A DNA stretch of 64,000 nucleotides from Thermoleophilaceae bacterium. Lineage in GTDB: Bacteria > Actinomycetota > Thermoleophilia > Solirubrobacterales > Thermoleophilaceae. Of this stretch, positions 26,577 through 34,106 are shown piece after piece. How positions within the stretch are numbered: the stretch's first letter is position 1; the number at the start of each line of letters is the position of its first letter. The position numbers were made by a program, and so were the translations under genes. The stretch covers positions 1-64,000 of the forward strand of contig DASUWY010000068.1 of the NCBI GenBank assembly GCA_036378175.1, given 5' to 3'. The notes beneath the pieces were generated by a model. It saw nothing but the letters and a program-made list of their open reading frames with translations. It searched no databases and was not told the DNA's origin.

Positions 26577-28154
26577 TTAGGTCTTGGCCGGGCGCGCCGG
26601 AATCGTGGCGCGCAGATGCGTCCCAATGCCTGTCCGGCTCGCAATCGCGAAGTCGCCGCCGAGCGCCTCCACACGGTCGCGCAGTCCCTGCAGCCCCACT
26701 CCACCGGCCTCGTGAGCGCCGCCCACGCCATCGTCCGCCACCTCGACCAGGAGTTTGTGGCCCATGAGGCGGACGGACACCCAGACCGACGATGCGCGTG
26801 AGTGCTTCTGTGCGTTCGTCAGTGCCTCCGCCACGACGAAGTAGGCGGCAGCCTCCGCGCTCCCGTCGCCGCGCGAATGCGGCAGCGCGACAACCGTCAG
26901 CGGTAGCTGCGAGCGGCCGGCGAGGCTCCTGATCGCCGCGGCAAGGCCGTGCTGCTTGAGAGCGGGCGGATGGATGCCGTGCGCCAGCTCGCGCAACTCG
27001 TCTATGGCGGTGAGCAGGTCCTGCCGCGCGTGTCTGAAGTGTTCCGGCGCGCCCTCGGGCGCCTGTTCCGACTGCTCAGCGGCCAGCTCGAGGTACACGG
27101 CAAGAGCGGTGAGGCGCTGCTGGGCGCCGTCATGGAGGTCGCGCTCGATCCGCTTGCGCTCGTTGTCGGTGGCATCGGCGAGTCTCACGCGAGAAGCTCG
27201 CAGCCGCTCCGCGAACCGCTCGCGTTCCCACACGGCCGCGGCCAGGAACAGGCTGGACAGCGCGGCCACCACGATGTACGCCTGAGTGGCCAGGATGTTC
27301 CCGGTGAGGGACCCGAAGGCAAACGGCCCCTCGTAGTGCGCCGTGGCCCAGGCGGCGAAGCCACCGGCGATCGCCACCACGAGCGTCGTGCCGGCCCAGC
27401 CGAGACGGAACGCCGCCCACACGAACGCCGGGAACGTGAGATAGGTGAGGGGCCGGCTGGAGCGGAAAGCGAGCTCGCTGAGACCGATCACGGCTGCGAC
27501 CACAACCACTGCCTCAGGGGCGCGTTGCCTCAGCTCAGCCCTCCAGGCGGACCGTGACCAGGCCAGAGCGAGCGGGACGACGATCAGCGCGCCGGATGTG
27601 TCGCCGAGCCACCAGGTGCGCCACAGCCTCGGAATGTCGCCGGTGCTGATCACGCCTCCCAGACGGGTCGACGCGAGGCCGATCGTGGCGCTCACCGCGG
27701 TGCCGGCGGCGATCGCGATCAGCATCCGCACCACCGACGCCGTCCTGCCGAGCGGCCGGCGGTCGGGGATCAGCCGCTGGAGGAGCACCACCGCCACCAC
27801 CACCTCGAGCACGTTCCCGCACGTCTGCCCGATCGCGGATCCGAGCGGGAGGGTGGAGTAGTCGTTCGCGAGCAGGTCACCGGCCACCACGCCCGGCCAG
27901 AGCCCGAGTCCGCCCAGGTACAGGAAGGACATGCCCACGCCCACGGGCAGCCAGACGATCGCGCCCACGGGGCCGCTGAACTTCATCTGGTAGCCGAGCT
28001 TGGCCGAGCCGTAGTAGACGCCCGTGAGCAGGGCGATGCCGGCGAGCCGGGCGAACCAGCCGCCGCGAAGCGCGGTGAGCGAGTGGCGGAGGCCCAGCCG
28101 CCGCGAATCGGGGGTGGCGACCGCCGCGGCCCCCGCGGAGTGTTGAACGCTCAT
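26577..28154 (-). CDS. Sensor histidine kinase with MASE1 membrane domain
   Basis: 525 residues. About eight spans (residues 35-305) include the MASE1 hallmarks IVWLPVGVGMSFLYLGG and GDTSGALIVVPLALAW. A HisKA_3 dimerisation region follows with ERDLHDGAQQRL (His341), then HATPase_c with EALTNAQKHS and VADDGVGG and GGVGLQGLRDR. This is a NarX/DesK-type kinase. ATG overlaps the HdeD-like stop (ATGA). The response regulator at 30027-30755, first gene of the same series, is the likely partner. Confidence 0.92.
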   Translation of the reverse strand: MSVQHSAGAAAVATPDSRRLGLRHSLTALRGGWFARLAGIALLTGVYYGSAKLGYQMKFSGPVGAIVWLPVGVGMSFLYLGGLGLWPGVVAGDLLANDYSTLPLGSAIGQTCGNVLEVVVAVVLLQRLIPDRRPLGRTASVVRMLIAIAAGTAVSATIGLASTRLGGVISTGDIPRLWRTWWLGDTSGALIVVPLALAWSRSAWRAELRQRAPEAVVVVAAVIGLSELAFRSSRPLTYLTFPAFVWAAFRLGWAGTTLVVAIAGGFAAWATAHYEGPFAFGSLTGNILATQAYIVVAALSSLFLAAAVWERERFAERLRASRVRLADATDNERKRIERDLHDGAQQRLTALAVYLELAAEQSEQAPEGAPEHFRHARQDLLTAIDELRELAHGIHPPALKQHGLAAAIRSLAGRSQLPLTVVALPHSRGDGSAEAAAYFVVAEALTNAQKHSRASSVWVSVRLMGHKLLVEVADDGVGGAHEAGGVGLQGLRDRVEALGGDFAIASRTGIGTHLRATIPARPAKT

Positions 28155-28720
28155 GTTCCGCGCGCTTCAGCGCGCATGACGAATCCCTCGGCGATTTGCA
28201 GCGCGCCGCCGACGCATAGGGCCAGCCCGGTGAGAATTGCAAGCGTCTTCACGCTGATCTCCGGCGATGCAACGATGATCGTACCGGCTGCCACGAGCAC
28301 GACTCCGCGCAGCAGGTACAGCAGGCGCTGCGGCCCGATGATCGCGTGAGCCAGGTCGAGAGCGCCCACAACGAGGAAGTAGATGCCGAGCGCGAGCGAG
28401 ACCGCCACCACGCTCTGGCCCGGATGGCGGATCACCACCACGCCGGCGATCAGCGCGAGGATGCCGATCAGGATTCCGCCCGCGCCGCGGTCCTCGGCGG
28501 ACACGGTCTTGGCGATCATCACCGCGCCGGCCACGAGCAGGTAGATCCCCACGAGCACGCAGAGCACCTTCAGCGAGCGGCTCGGGTCGGTGAGCACCAC
28601 CACGCCGATGCCGAAGCTGATGAGCCCGGTGAGCACCACGAGGTACCAGAACTGCTCGGGCGATTGCGCGGGGCGGATCGCACCACCGCCGAGCGTCTCC
28701 CGCATGTAGATCCGGGTCAC
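28151..28720 (-). CDS. HdeD-like membrane protein
   Basis: 189 residues from GTG 28720 (GTGA overlap with the upstream gene); ATG 28705 is an alternative. Six short spans come in pairs with repeated pattern (ISFGIGVVVLTDPSRSLK; LALIAGVVVIRHPGQSV; AAGTIIVASPEISVKTL), the internally repeated DUF308 layout of HdeD, an acid-resistance membrane protein in E. coli. No enzymatic motif is seen. Confidence 0.85.
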   Translation of the reverse strand: MTRIYMRETLGGGAIRPAQSPEQFWYLVVLTGLISFGIGVVVLTDPSRSLKVLCVLVGIYLLVAGAVMIAKTVSAEDRGAGGILIGILALIAGVVVIRHPGQSVVAVSLALGIYFLVVGALDLAHAIIGPQRLLYLLRGVVLVAAGTIIVASPEISVKTLAILTGLALCVGGALQIAEGFVMRAEARGT

Positions 28721-30030
28721 GCCCTGGCCCCGCCGACGGGCGCCTGCCCATCCGTCGGCACCGCGTCGCCGTGGCGGCGTGCCGCGAACCATGCGCGCAG
28801 GCGACGGCTCGTGTCGCCCGCCACGGCATCGGGGAACTCGAACGCCGTCTCGTGGCGCAGCAGCTCGATGCCGAGCACGAGCAGCGCGCCGATGATCAGG
28901 ATGGGGACGAAGTTGCTGAGCGCAGGCGTCGGGCCCCAGAGGATCACGAGCAGGTACACGAACGCCACCACGCCATACGCGCGCACGGGATGGTCGCGCA
29001 GCGTGGGCGCCAGCGCGCGTCGCACGGCCAGCGCGCTGGTGGTGGGGCCGGCGAGCCATGCGGCGGCGACGATCACGAGTCCGTAGATCACGAAGGCGAG
29101 CGCGATCGCGTGGAGCAGCGAGGTGCCGATCAGCCACGCGTCATGCGCCGCCGGCTTAACGGACTCCGCCTGCACGAGGCCGTCGACTATGCGGTTGCCC
29201 ACCACGCGTCGCACGATCAGCGTGCCGAGGCCCAGCCCCACGAAGCACCAGCCCGTGGTGCGCAGCGCCAGCCGCCTCCAACCCACAGCGAGCGCCACGG
29301 CCAGAGCGAACAGCCCCAGCGACACGATCGTGAAGATGATCGACACGTGCCGGATCAGCTTGGCGATGTCCTGGGCCGTCTTCAGCTGCTTCGACCGCAT
29401 CAGGACGAGCTTCCCGCTCGAGGCCGGGAGGGTCACCCCGAGCTTCTGCTGAGCGGTGTTTCGCGCCTGCGCGCCCGCGCCCGGACTTGGTGGCGAGAGG
29501 CCGAGCGTGCTCGCAAGCTGGGTGACGAGCGTGTGCAGGTCGAGCACCACCTCGCCGTTCGAGGTCGACACCGCCCTGTTGCCGCCGTTCAGGATCTGGA
29601 TGAGCTGGGTGTGTGCCGCTCGGTTCGCCTGCCGCCAGGCGTCCTGCACGCGCGGGCGGGCGAGCAGCTGCGGAGCTGCCTGGTTCGCCAGGTCGCGCAG
29701 GCCCGCGGCGGCGGGACCGGCAAGCGCATCCGCCTGCGACGGAAGCGCGGCGCGCAGGCTCCCCGCCACGTCCACGTTCGTGAACACCTGGTCCACGAGG
29801 TAGGCGCCGAGCGCGTTCTGGACGTTCTTGTTCGCGAGCAGCTTCGAGCTCGTGTTGGTCCAGTTGCTCGTGTCGAGCGCCTGGCGCCTGACCCAGGTGG
29901 AGAGGATCGCGATGAGGCCGGTGATCACCGCCAGGACGAAGATTGCGGCAACCCAGCCGCGGTGCCGGCGCTCGGCCCTCAGGGCCGCGTGTGCCGGTGC
30001 CTGCGGTGTCGCAGGAGTGGCCGCGGTCAT
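28717..30030 (-). CDS. Conserved multi-spanning membrane protein, function unknown
   Basis: 437 residues. The first span is at about residues 26-46, followed by a ~170-residue extracytoplasmic region rich in Ala/Leu/Asn (DQVFTNVDVAGSLRAALP). Spans return near 230-250, 262-280, 305-330 and 355-395. The layout resembles conserved actinobacterial membrane proteins without known activity. Start and stop both overlap neighbours (ATGA with the response regulator, GTGA with HdeD), so it is produced with the signalling genes and could be a sensor accessory; that is inference. Confidence 0.75.
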   Translation of the reverse strand: MTAATPATPQAPAHAALRAERRHRGWVAAIFVLAVITGLIAILSTWVRRQALDTSNWTNTSSKLLANKNVQNALGAYLVDQVFTNVDVAGSLRAALPSQADALAGPAAAGLRDLANQAAPQLLARPRVQDAWRQANRAAHTQLIQILNGGNRAVSTSNGEVVLDLHTLVTQLASTLGLSPPSPGAGAQARNTAQQKLGVTLPASSGKLVLMRSKQLKTAQDIAKLIRHVSIIFTIVSLGLFALAVALAVGWRRLALRTTGWCFVGLGLGTLIVRRVVGNRIVDGLVQAESVKPAAHDAWLIGTSLLHAIALAFVIYGLVIVAAAWLAGPTTSALAVRRALAPTLRDHPVRAYGVVAFVYLLVILWGPTPALSNFVPILIIGALLVLGIELLRHETAFEFPDAVAGDTSRRLRAWFAARRHGDAVPTDGQAPVGGARA

Positions 30031-30755
30031 GAACCCACGCCGTCTTCGTGCGCGCCGAGGAACATGAGCGTGGCCTTCACGCGGCGGCTCACGTCGTCGG
30101 GATTGGAGAGGTTGAGCTTCATGAAGATCGCGTTGATGTGCTTCTCCACCGCGCGCTTCGTGAGGAAGAGCGAGGACGCGATCGCCGCGTTGCTCTTGCC
30201 CTTCGCGATCTCGGCGAGCACCTCGTACTCGCGATGGGTGAGGTCCGAGAGGGGCGATGCCTCCTCGCGCGCGCGAGCGGCCACGAGCACCTCCACCACC
30301 TTCGGGTCGATCACCGAGTGGCCGTCCACCACAGCTTCGATCGCGGACACGAGCTGCTTGCGGTCGTGCACGCTCTCCTTGAGGAGATACGCGCGCCCGG
30401 AGGACCCGCCCTCGAGCAGCGCGAGCGGGTAGCTCGGCTCGGCGTACTGGCTGAGCACCACCACGCCCAGGTCCGGGTGCGTCTCGCGCAGGGTGTGGGC
30501 GATGCGAATGCCTTCGTCGTCGTCGGAGGGGGGCATGCGGATGTCGGTGACCACTGCGTCCGGGCGCTGATCCTCGACCGCCTGCAGGAGCGAGGGCCCG
30601 TCCTCGCAGGTCCGTACCACCTCGATGCTCGGCGCGCCCGCGAGGATCATCTCGACCGCCTCGCGGACGAGGTACGCATCCTCGGCGATCACTACTCGGA
30701 TCGGGCGCCTTATAGAGTCCTCGCTGGTGCCGGGCGCGAGCGTCGCGCTGTACAT
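30027..30755 (-). CDS. NarL/FixJ-family response regulator
   Basis: 242 residues. The receiver domain has acidic pocket AEDAYL, phosphoacceptor Asp71 in TDIRMP, and lysine in YLLKES. The C-terminal LuxR-type helix-turn-helix starts LTHREYEVLAEIAKG and ends AVEKHINAIFMKLNL. ATG 30755 has a GAGGAGG site. It is the first gene of the 11-gene series; the MASE1 kinase is fourth. It may control its own operon and the divergent DUF1269 gene. Confidence 0.93.
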   Translation of the reverse strand: MYSATLAPGTSEDSIRRPIRVVIAEDAYLVREAVEMILAGAPSIEVVRTCEDGPSLLQAVEDQRPDAVVTDIRMPPSDDDEGIRIAHTLRETHPDLGVVVLSQYAEPSYPLALLEGGSSGRAYLLKESVHDRKQLVSAIEAVVDGHSVIDPKVVEVLVAARAREEASPLSDLTHREYEVLAEIAKGKSNAAIASSLFLTKRAVEKHINAIFMKLNLSNPDDVSRRVKATLMFLGAHEDGVGS

Positions 30756-31003
30756 GCGGTCCTCCTCGGGACGGTCCGTTCGGCCAGTGCGGGCACGCTA
30801 TTGACGGCCACGCGGCAGAACATCCGGGCGGAGTCCTACGAACAAACCGTAACGACTACGGATATCCCTGCATAGGGTGCAGGCACGAAGATTTGCTTGG
30901 TCAGACGATGCGGGTTGGCCAAGGATCACCCCCATCGGATGAGGCGTCAACGCCCGTGCGCTCCTAGGTTGGCCGCCTACCCGGCCTCAACCTAGGAGGA
31001 CTC
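30756..31003. promoter_or_regulatory. Divergent control region with two 5-5-5 inverted repeats
   Basis: 248 bp between the response-regulator and DUF1269 start codons. Two inverted repeats share the same geometry: CCGTA-n5-TACGG at 30847-30861 and CTGCA-n5-TGCAG at 30868-30882. Their centres are 21 bp apart, about two helical turns. They could be operators for the NarL-type regulator, but the arms differ in sequence. Near the right end is the hairpin listed separately. Confidence 0.4.
30961..30998 (+). promoter_or_regulatory. Hairpin enclosing the Shine-Dalgarno sequence of the DUF1269 gene
   Basis: CTCCTAGGTTG (30961-30971) pairs perfectly with CAACCTAGGAG (30988-30998). Three more pairs (GCC with GGC) close the loop after a 2-nt bulge. 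The 3' arm contains most of the ribosome site TAGGAGG (30993-30999), 4 nt before ATG 31004, so the folded RNA should hide it. It may act as a thermosensor-like or factor-controlled translational switch, or the palindrome may be a DNA operator. Confidence 0.6.
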
Positions 31004-31501
31004 ATGGCGGATCTAGTCGCCATCGGCTATCCGGACGAGACCACTGCCTCCCTCGCCGCAGAGGAAGTGCAGCGGCTCGCCAGCGAGCTGATCATCGAGC
31101 CCGACGCGGTCGCCGTGATCGTGCGGGACAAGGAAGGCAAGTACCACGTGCACACCTCCCACCACCCGGTGGGCGGAGGGGCCACGTGGGGGATGTTCTG
31201 GGGGCTTCTGTTCGGGATGCTCTTCTTCGTTCCGGTATTCGGAATGGCCGTGGGCGCGGGACTCGGCGCCCTCTTCGGCAAGATCGAGAAGAGCGGCATC
31301 GACAAGGAGTTCCAGCAGCAGGTGCGGGACATGCTCCAGCCCGGCACCTCGGCACTCTTCGTGGTGGTCGAGAAGGTCACGCCGGACAAGGCCGTCGAGG
31401 GCCTGCGCCAGTACGGCGGCACCGTGCTCAAGTCCTCGCTCTCGAAGGACGCTGAGTCTGAGCTGCAGCAGGCGCTGCACGGCGCCCCCGCCGCCTCCTG
31501 A
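31004..31501 (+). CDS. DUF1269 membrane-associated protein
   Basis: 165 residues. The N-terminal ferredoxin-like part (LVAIGYPDETTASLAAEEV) is followed by a hydrophobic glycine-rich hairpin (GMFWGLLFGMLFFVPVFG, AVGAGLGALFG). Then come QPGTSALFVVVEKVTPDK and LSKDAESELQQAL, the standard DUF1269 order. Molecular role unknown. It is divergent from the two-component/polyphosphate operon and its ribosome site is buried in a hairpin, so expression is probably conditional. A relative lies at 15094-15648. Confidence 0.85.
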   Translation: MADLVAIGYPDETTASLAAEEVQRLASELIIEPDAVAVIVRDKEGKYHVHTSHHPVGGGATWGMFWGLLFGMLFFVPVFGMAVGAGLGALFGKIEKSGIDKEFQQQVRDMLQPGTSALFVVVEKVTPDKAVEGLRQYGGTVLKSSLSKDAESELQQALHGAPAAS

Positions 31502-31518
31502 ACAGTCGCCAAAGCCGC

Positions 31519-31548
31519 GGCCGGGCTGCCCCAGCCGGCAGCCCGGCC
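31519..31548 (+). terminator. Perfect 12-bp stem-loop between DUF1269 gene and lipoprotein gene
   Basis: GGCCGGGCTGCC and GGCAGCCCGGCC form a perfect stem with a 6-nt loop. There is no U-tract; instead the lipoprotein ribosome site GGGAGG begins one base later. It may slow or end transcription from the DUF1269 gene, or affect translation of the next. Confidence 0.5.
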
Positions 31549-31559
31549 GGGAGGTTCCA

Positions 31560-31982
31560 ATGAAGCTCTCGATCCTCATACTGCTGGCCTCGGCCCTCTT
31601 CGTGGTCGCGTGCGGCAGCCAGTCGAAGTCGGACAAGGCGAAGAGCCAGGTCTGCGACGCGCGCTCGGACATCCAGGCTCAGGTGAAGAAGCTGCAGGGC
31701 CTGACGCCCGCCACGTTCACCGTGAATGGCGTGAAGGACAGCCTCACCGCGATCCAGAACGACCTGAAGAAGATCGCCGACGCCCAGCCGGACCTCACCG
31801 CGTCGCGCAAGCAGCAGGTGAAGTCGGCCAACGAGAAGTTCACCTCCGAGCTTCAGTCGATTCTCGGCAACATCGGCACGAACCTGTCGGCGAGCGGCGC
31901 CAAGACTCAGCTGCAGAGCGCCTTGCAGCAGCTGGCCAACGCTTATCAGCAGAGTTTCGCGAAGGTAGACTGCAGCGGCTAG
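31560..31982 (+). CDS. Small secreted lipoprotein, coiled-coil-like
   Basis: 140 residues. The hydrophobic signal LSILILLASALFVVAC ends in a lipobox-like VVAC with Cys18 as likely lipidation site, followed by GSQSKSDK. The mature part is helical and charged with heptad-like leucines (IQAQVKKLQGL, LTAIQNDLKKIADAQ) and two more cysteines (Cys32 and near the C-terminus) that may form a disulfide. No enzyme motif. ATG has GGGAGG upstream. Confidence 0.72.
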   Translation: MKLSILILLASALFVVACGSQSKSDKAKSQVCDARSDIQAQVKKLQGLTPATFTVNGVKDSLTAIQNDLKKIADAQPDLTASRKQQVKSANEKFTSELQSILGNIGTNLSASGAKTQLQSALQQLANAYQQSFAKVDCSG

Positions 31983-32000
31983 CCAGCTGGGCCGGACCCC

Positions 32001-32672
32001 TTGATCGATACCGCCGAGGTCTTCCTTCGAGTGGCTGCGGCCGGTGGGCTCGGCGCCGTGATCGGCATCGAAAGGGAGTCGCGGAACCAGCTCGCCGGCA
32101 TGCGGACCCACGCATTGGTCGCGGCCGGGGCCGCCGTGTTCACGCTGGCGGGCGCGTACGGCTTCTCGGACGTCCACCGCGGGCCGAACGTCGACCCCAT
32201 GCGCGTGGCCGCGCAGATTGCCTCGGGCATCGGCTTCATCGGAGCGGGAGCGATCATCCGGGACCGCGGCTCGGTGCGCGGGATCACCACGGCCGCGGCG
32301 CTCTGGACGAGCGCCGCGGTGGGGCTGGCGGCCGGCGCCGGGTTGTGGGCCGTGGCGGGTGCGGGCGCCGTGATCACGCTCGTGGTGCTCGTGCTGCTGC
32401 GCCCCGTGCGCACGCGCCTCTTGACGCTCACCTCATCGCGCTACGGCTTCGAGGTGGAATACGAGCGGGGACACGGCACGCTCGGCCCGGTGCTCGACGC
32501 GATCGCGGACGTGGGCGGCCACGTGGACGACCTCACCCTCGACGACGACCCCGACGGCACGCGCCATCTCGGTCTCGACGTGCGGATTCACGACATCGAC
32601 GATCTGCGCGAGGCCACGCGGCTCGTGTCCGAGCGCGAGGAGGTGAAGCGCTGCACCGTCCACCGCAAGTGA
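32001..32672 (+). CDS. MgtC/SapB-family membrane protein
   Basis: 223 residues. The start is taken as TTG 32001, 18 bp after the lipoprotein stop, because homology to MgtC (GGLGAVIGIERESRNQLAGMRTH) begins at once and no ATG lies in frame before it. Family signatures ASGIGFIGAGAIIRDRG and GITTAAALWTSAAVG are intact. The C-terminal ~75 residues look like an ACT-type domain, as in long MgtC proteins. The family is linked to Mg2+ limitation and acid stress; transport itself is unproven. Confidence 0.9.
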   Translation: MIDTAEVFLRVAAAGGLGAVIGIERESRNQLAGMRTHALVAAGAAVFTLAGAYGFSDVHRGPNVDPMRVAAQIASGIGFIGAGAIIRDRGSVRGITTAAALWTSAAVGLAAGAGLWAVAGAGAVITLVVLVLLRPVRTRLLTLTSSRYGFEVEYERGHGTLGPVLDAIADVGGHVDDLTLDDDPDGTRHLGLDVRIHDIDDLREATRLVSEREEVKRCTVHRK

Positions 32673-32688
32673 GGCGGACGGTGCAGCG
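32649..32688. terminator. Bidirectional stem-loop across the mgtC stop codon
   Basis: CGCTGCACCGTCC (32649-32661) pairs perfectly with GGACGGTGCAGCG (32676-32688), 13 bp with a 14-nt loop holding the stop codon. It sits between convergent genes and can serve both strands, though neither side has a clear U-run. Confidence 0.6.
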
Positions 32689-32700
32689 GCTCACATCTGC

Positions 32701-33141
32701 CTACGCGCGTCCGAGGCGGCTGCCGTAGGCCACGAGCCCGTAGATCGCGAGAATGTCGATCGCGAAGATCGTCAGCGACCAGAAGGGATAGGCGGGGATC
32801 GCCATGAGCTGGGCGATCGCGTTGAGGCTGAGCACGGCGACGCCGGCCCAGCGGGCGAATTGGTTGCGCGCGAAGATCCCGAGGCCCACGAGGATCTGAC
32901 CGACCCCGAGAAGCAGGAGGGTCCATCCCCAGGCCCTGAGATCGCCGGCTATGTAATGCGTGTTGGCGACGAAGAAGCTCGCCTTGTCGATCGCCGCGAT
33001 GCCCTCGATCGCGTTCAGGGTGCCCACGATCAGCAGCAGGATGCCGGCGAAGGTGACCCAACCCGCGCCGTGGTCGTCTTCGTAGCGCGTCGCGTCCGAG
33101 GGGACGTAGGTCTCCCGGCTGACGCTCGAGTGAACGCTCAT
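32701..33141 (-). CDS. Four-span membrane protein (DUF7144-like)
   Basis: 146 residues. Four membrane spans follow a ~28-residue polar N-terminus: WVTFAGILLLIVGTLNAIEGI, WTLLLLGVGQILVGLGIFA, WAGVAVLSLNAIAQL and a last span ending AIYGLVAYG. This matches a small actinobacterial family without known function. The ribosome site TAGGAGG is strong. The leader carries an 8-bp inverted repeat (GCGGTTGC 33157-33164 and GCAACCGC 33183-33190) that may be an operator or 5'-UTR stem. Confidence 0.75.
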   Translation of the reverse strand: MSVHSSVSRETYVPSDATRYEDDHGAGWVTFAGILLLIVGTLNAIEGIAAIDKASFFVANTHYIAGDLRAWGWTLLLLGVGQILVGLGIFARNQFARWAGVAVLSLNAIAQLMAIPAYPFWSLTIFAIDILAIYGLVAYGSRLGRA

Positions 33142-33242
33142 TTCTCGCCTCCTAGGGCGGTTGCTCTCCTCACGCTAAGTTCGCAACCGCGCGGAACCCG
33201 GGCAATGGTGCGCTCTGGCGTATCCAGGTAGGCACGCACGCA

Positions 33243-33794
33243 CTAAAAGCGGCGCGCCGCGACCTGACCGATGGCTGCGCCGAGGAGCGAGCCGGCCACG
33301 ACGTCTCCCGGATAGTGCACCCCGGTGTGCACCCGCGAGTACGCCACCGCCGCCGCGAGCGCGCGCAGCGGCGCGCCCGCCTGCGGCAGCGTGTGCCCGA
33401 CCCCGGTGGCGAAGGCGAACGCCGCTGCGGAGTGGCCGGACGGGAACGAGCTGGATGCCGGCATGGGCACGTGCCGCGCGAATGGCACCTCGTTCGCCTC
33501 GCGGTCTGGCCGGCGCCGAGTGCCCAACGGTTTGATCACCACGTTCACGAAGGCCGAGGTGGCGCCCACCGAGAGGAGCCCATTCGCGGCGGCACGCCTG
33601 CCGCGGGCGCCGCCCGCGAGTGCAAGCAGCGCGGCCGACGCGAACGAGAGGCGCGAGTAGTCGGCCGCGCGCGAGAGCCGGCCCATCGCGGTGTCGAGCG
33701 AGGGCGACGGCGTGGCCGCGATCGCCGCGTACACCGCCACGTCGATCCGCGCGGCATCCTGCAGCCAGGCCGGACGCCTACGAGCCGCGGCCAT
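33243..33794 (-). CDS. PAP2-family phosphatase
   Basis: 183 residues from ATG 33794; ATG 33809 is also possible. The three phosphatase motifs are present: KPLGTRRRP (KxxxxxxRP), FPSGHSAA (PSGH) and SRVHTGVHYPGD (SRxxxxxHxxxD). Hydrophobic helices surround them. The family removes phosphate from membrane lipids such as phosphatidate or undecaprenyl pyrophosphate. It overlaps the small upstream gene by 17 bp. Substrate unknown. Confidence 0.88.
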   Translation of the reverse strand: MAAARRRPAWLQDAARIDVAVYAAIAATPSPSLDTAMGRLSRAADYSRLSFASAALLALAGGARGRRAAANGLLSVGATSAFVNVVIKPLGTRRRPDREANEVPFARHVPMPASSSFPSGHSAAAFAFATGVGHTLPQAGAPLRALAAAVAYSRVHTGVHYPGDVVAGSLLGAAIGQVAARRF

Positions 33795-34074
33795 CGAACG
33801 CCCGCGCATCTTCTTCCAGGTGCGTGGCGGCCTGCTCCTCCCGCGCCAGCGCCTCCAGGTACACCTGGTGCGCCCAATCGCGCTCGGCATCGTCAGACCC
33901 GAGCCAGACCTCCCACGCGTGCGCCACGTCCCTCGCGGCGTTCCGCCACTGTTCGAGGTGCTCCTGGCGCATCCGTCCCACCCGCTCCGCAAGCTCGCCC
34001 GGCGGCGGTGGCGGCTGGGATGGCTTTCGTAGCAGCGCCATGGGCGTGAAGGTACGCGCGGCTCGCCGCAGCAC
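33778..34074 (-). CDS. Small hypothetical protein
   Basis: 98 residues from position 34074; ATG at 34041 (MALLRKPSQ) is a shorter alternative. It is soluble, helical and rich in Glu/Arg/Trp (HLEQWRNAARDVAHAWEVWLGS), with a proline run near the start. I do not recognise it. The overlap with the PAP2 gene suggests coupled translation. Confidence 0.55.
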   Translation of the reverse strand: MLRRAARTFTPMALLRKPSQPPPPPGELAERVGRMRQEHLEQWRNAARDVAHAWEVWLGSDDAERDWAHQVYLEALAREEQAATHLEEDARAFDGRGS

Positions 34075-34106
34075 GCCTCGCTCTGATCGGGTGAGATTGT
34101 CGGACG

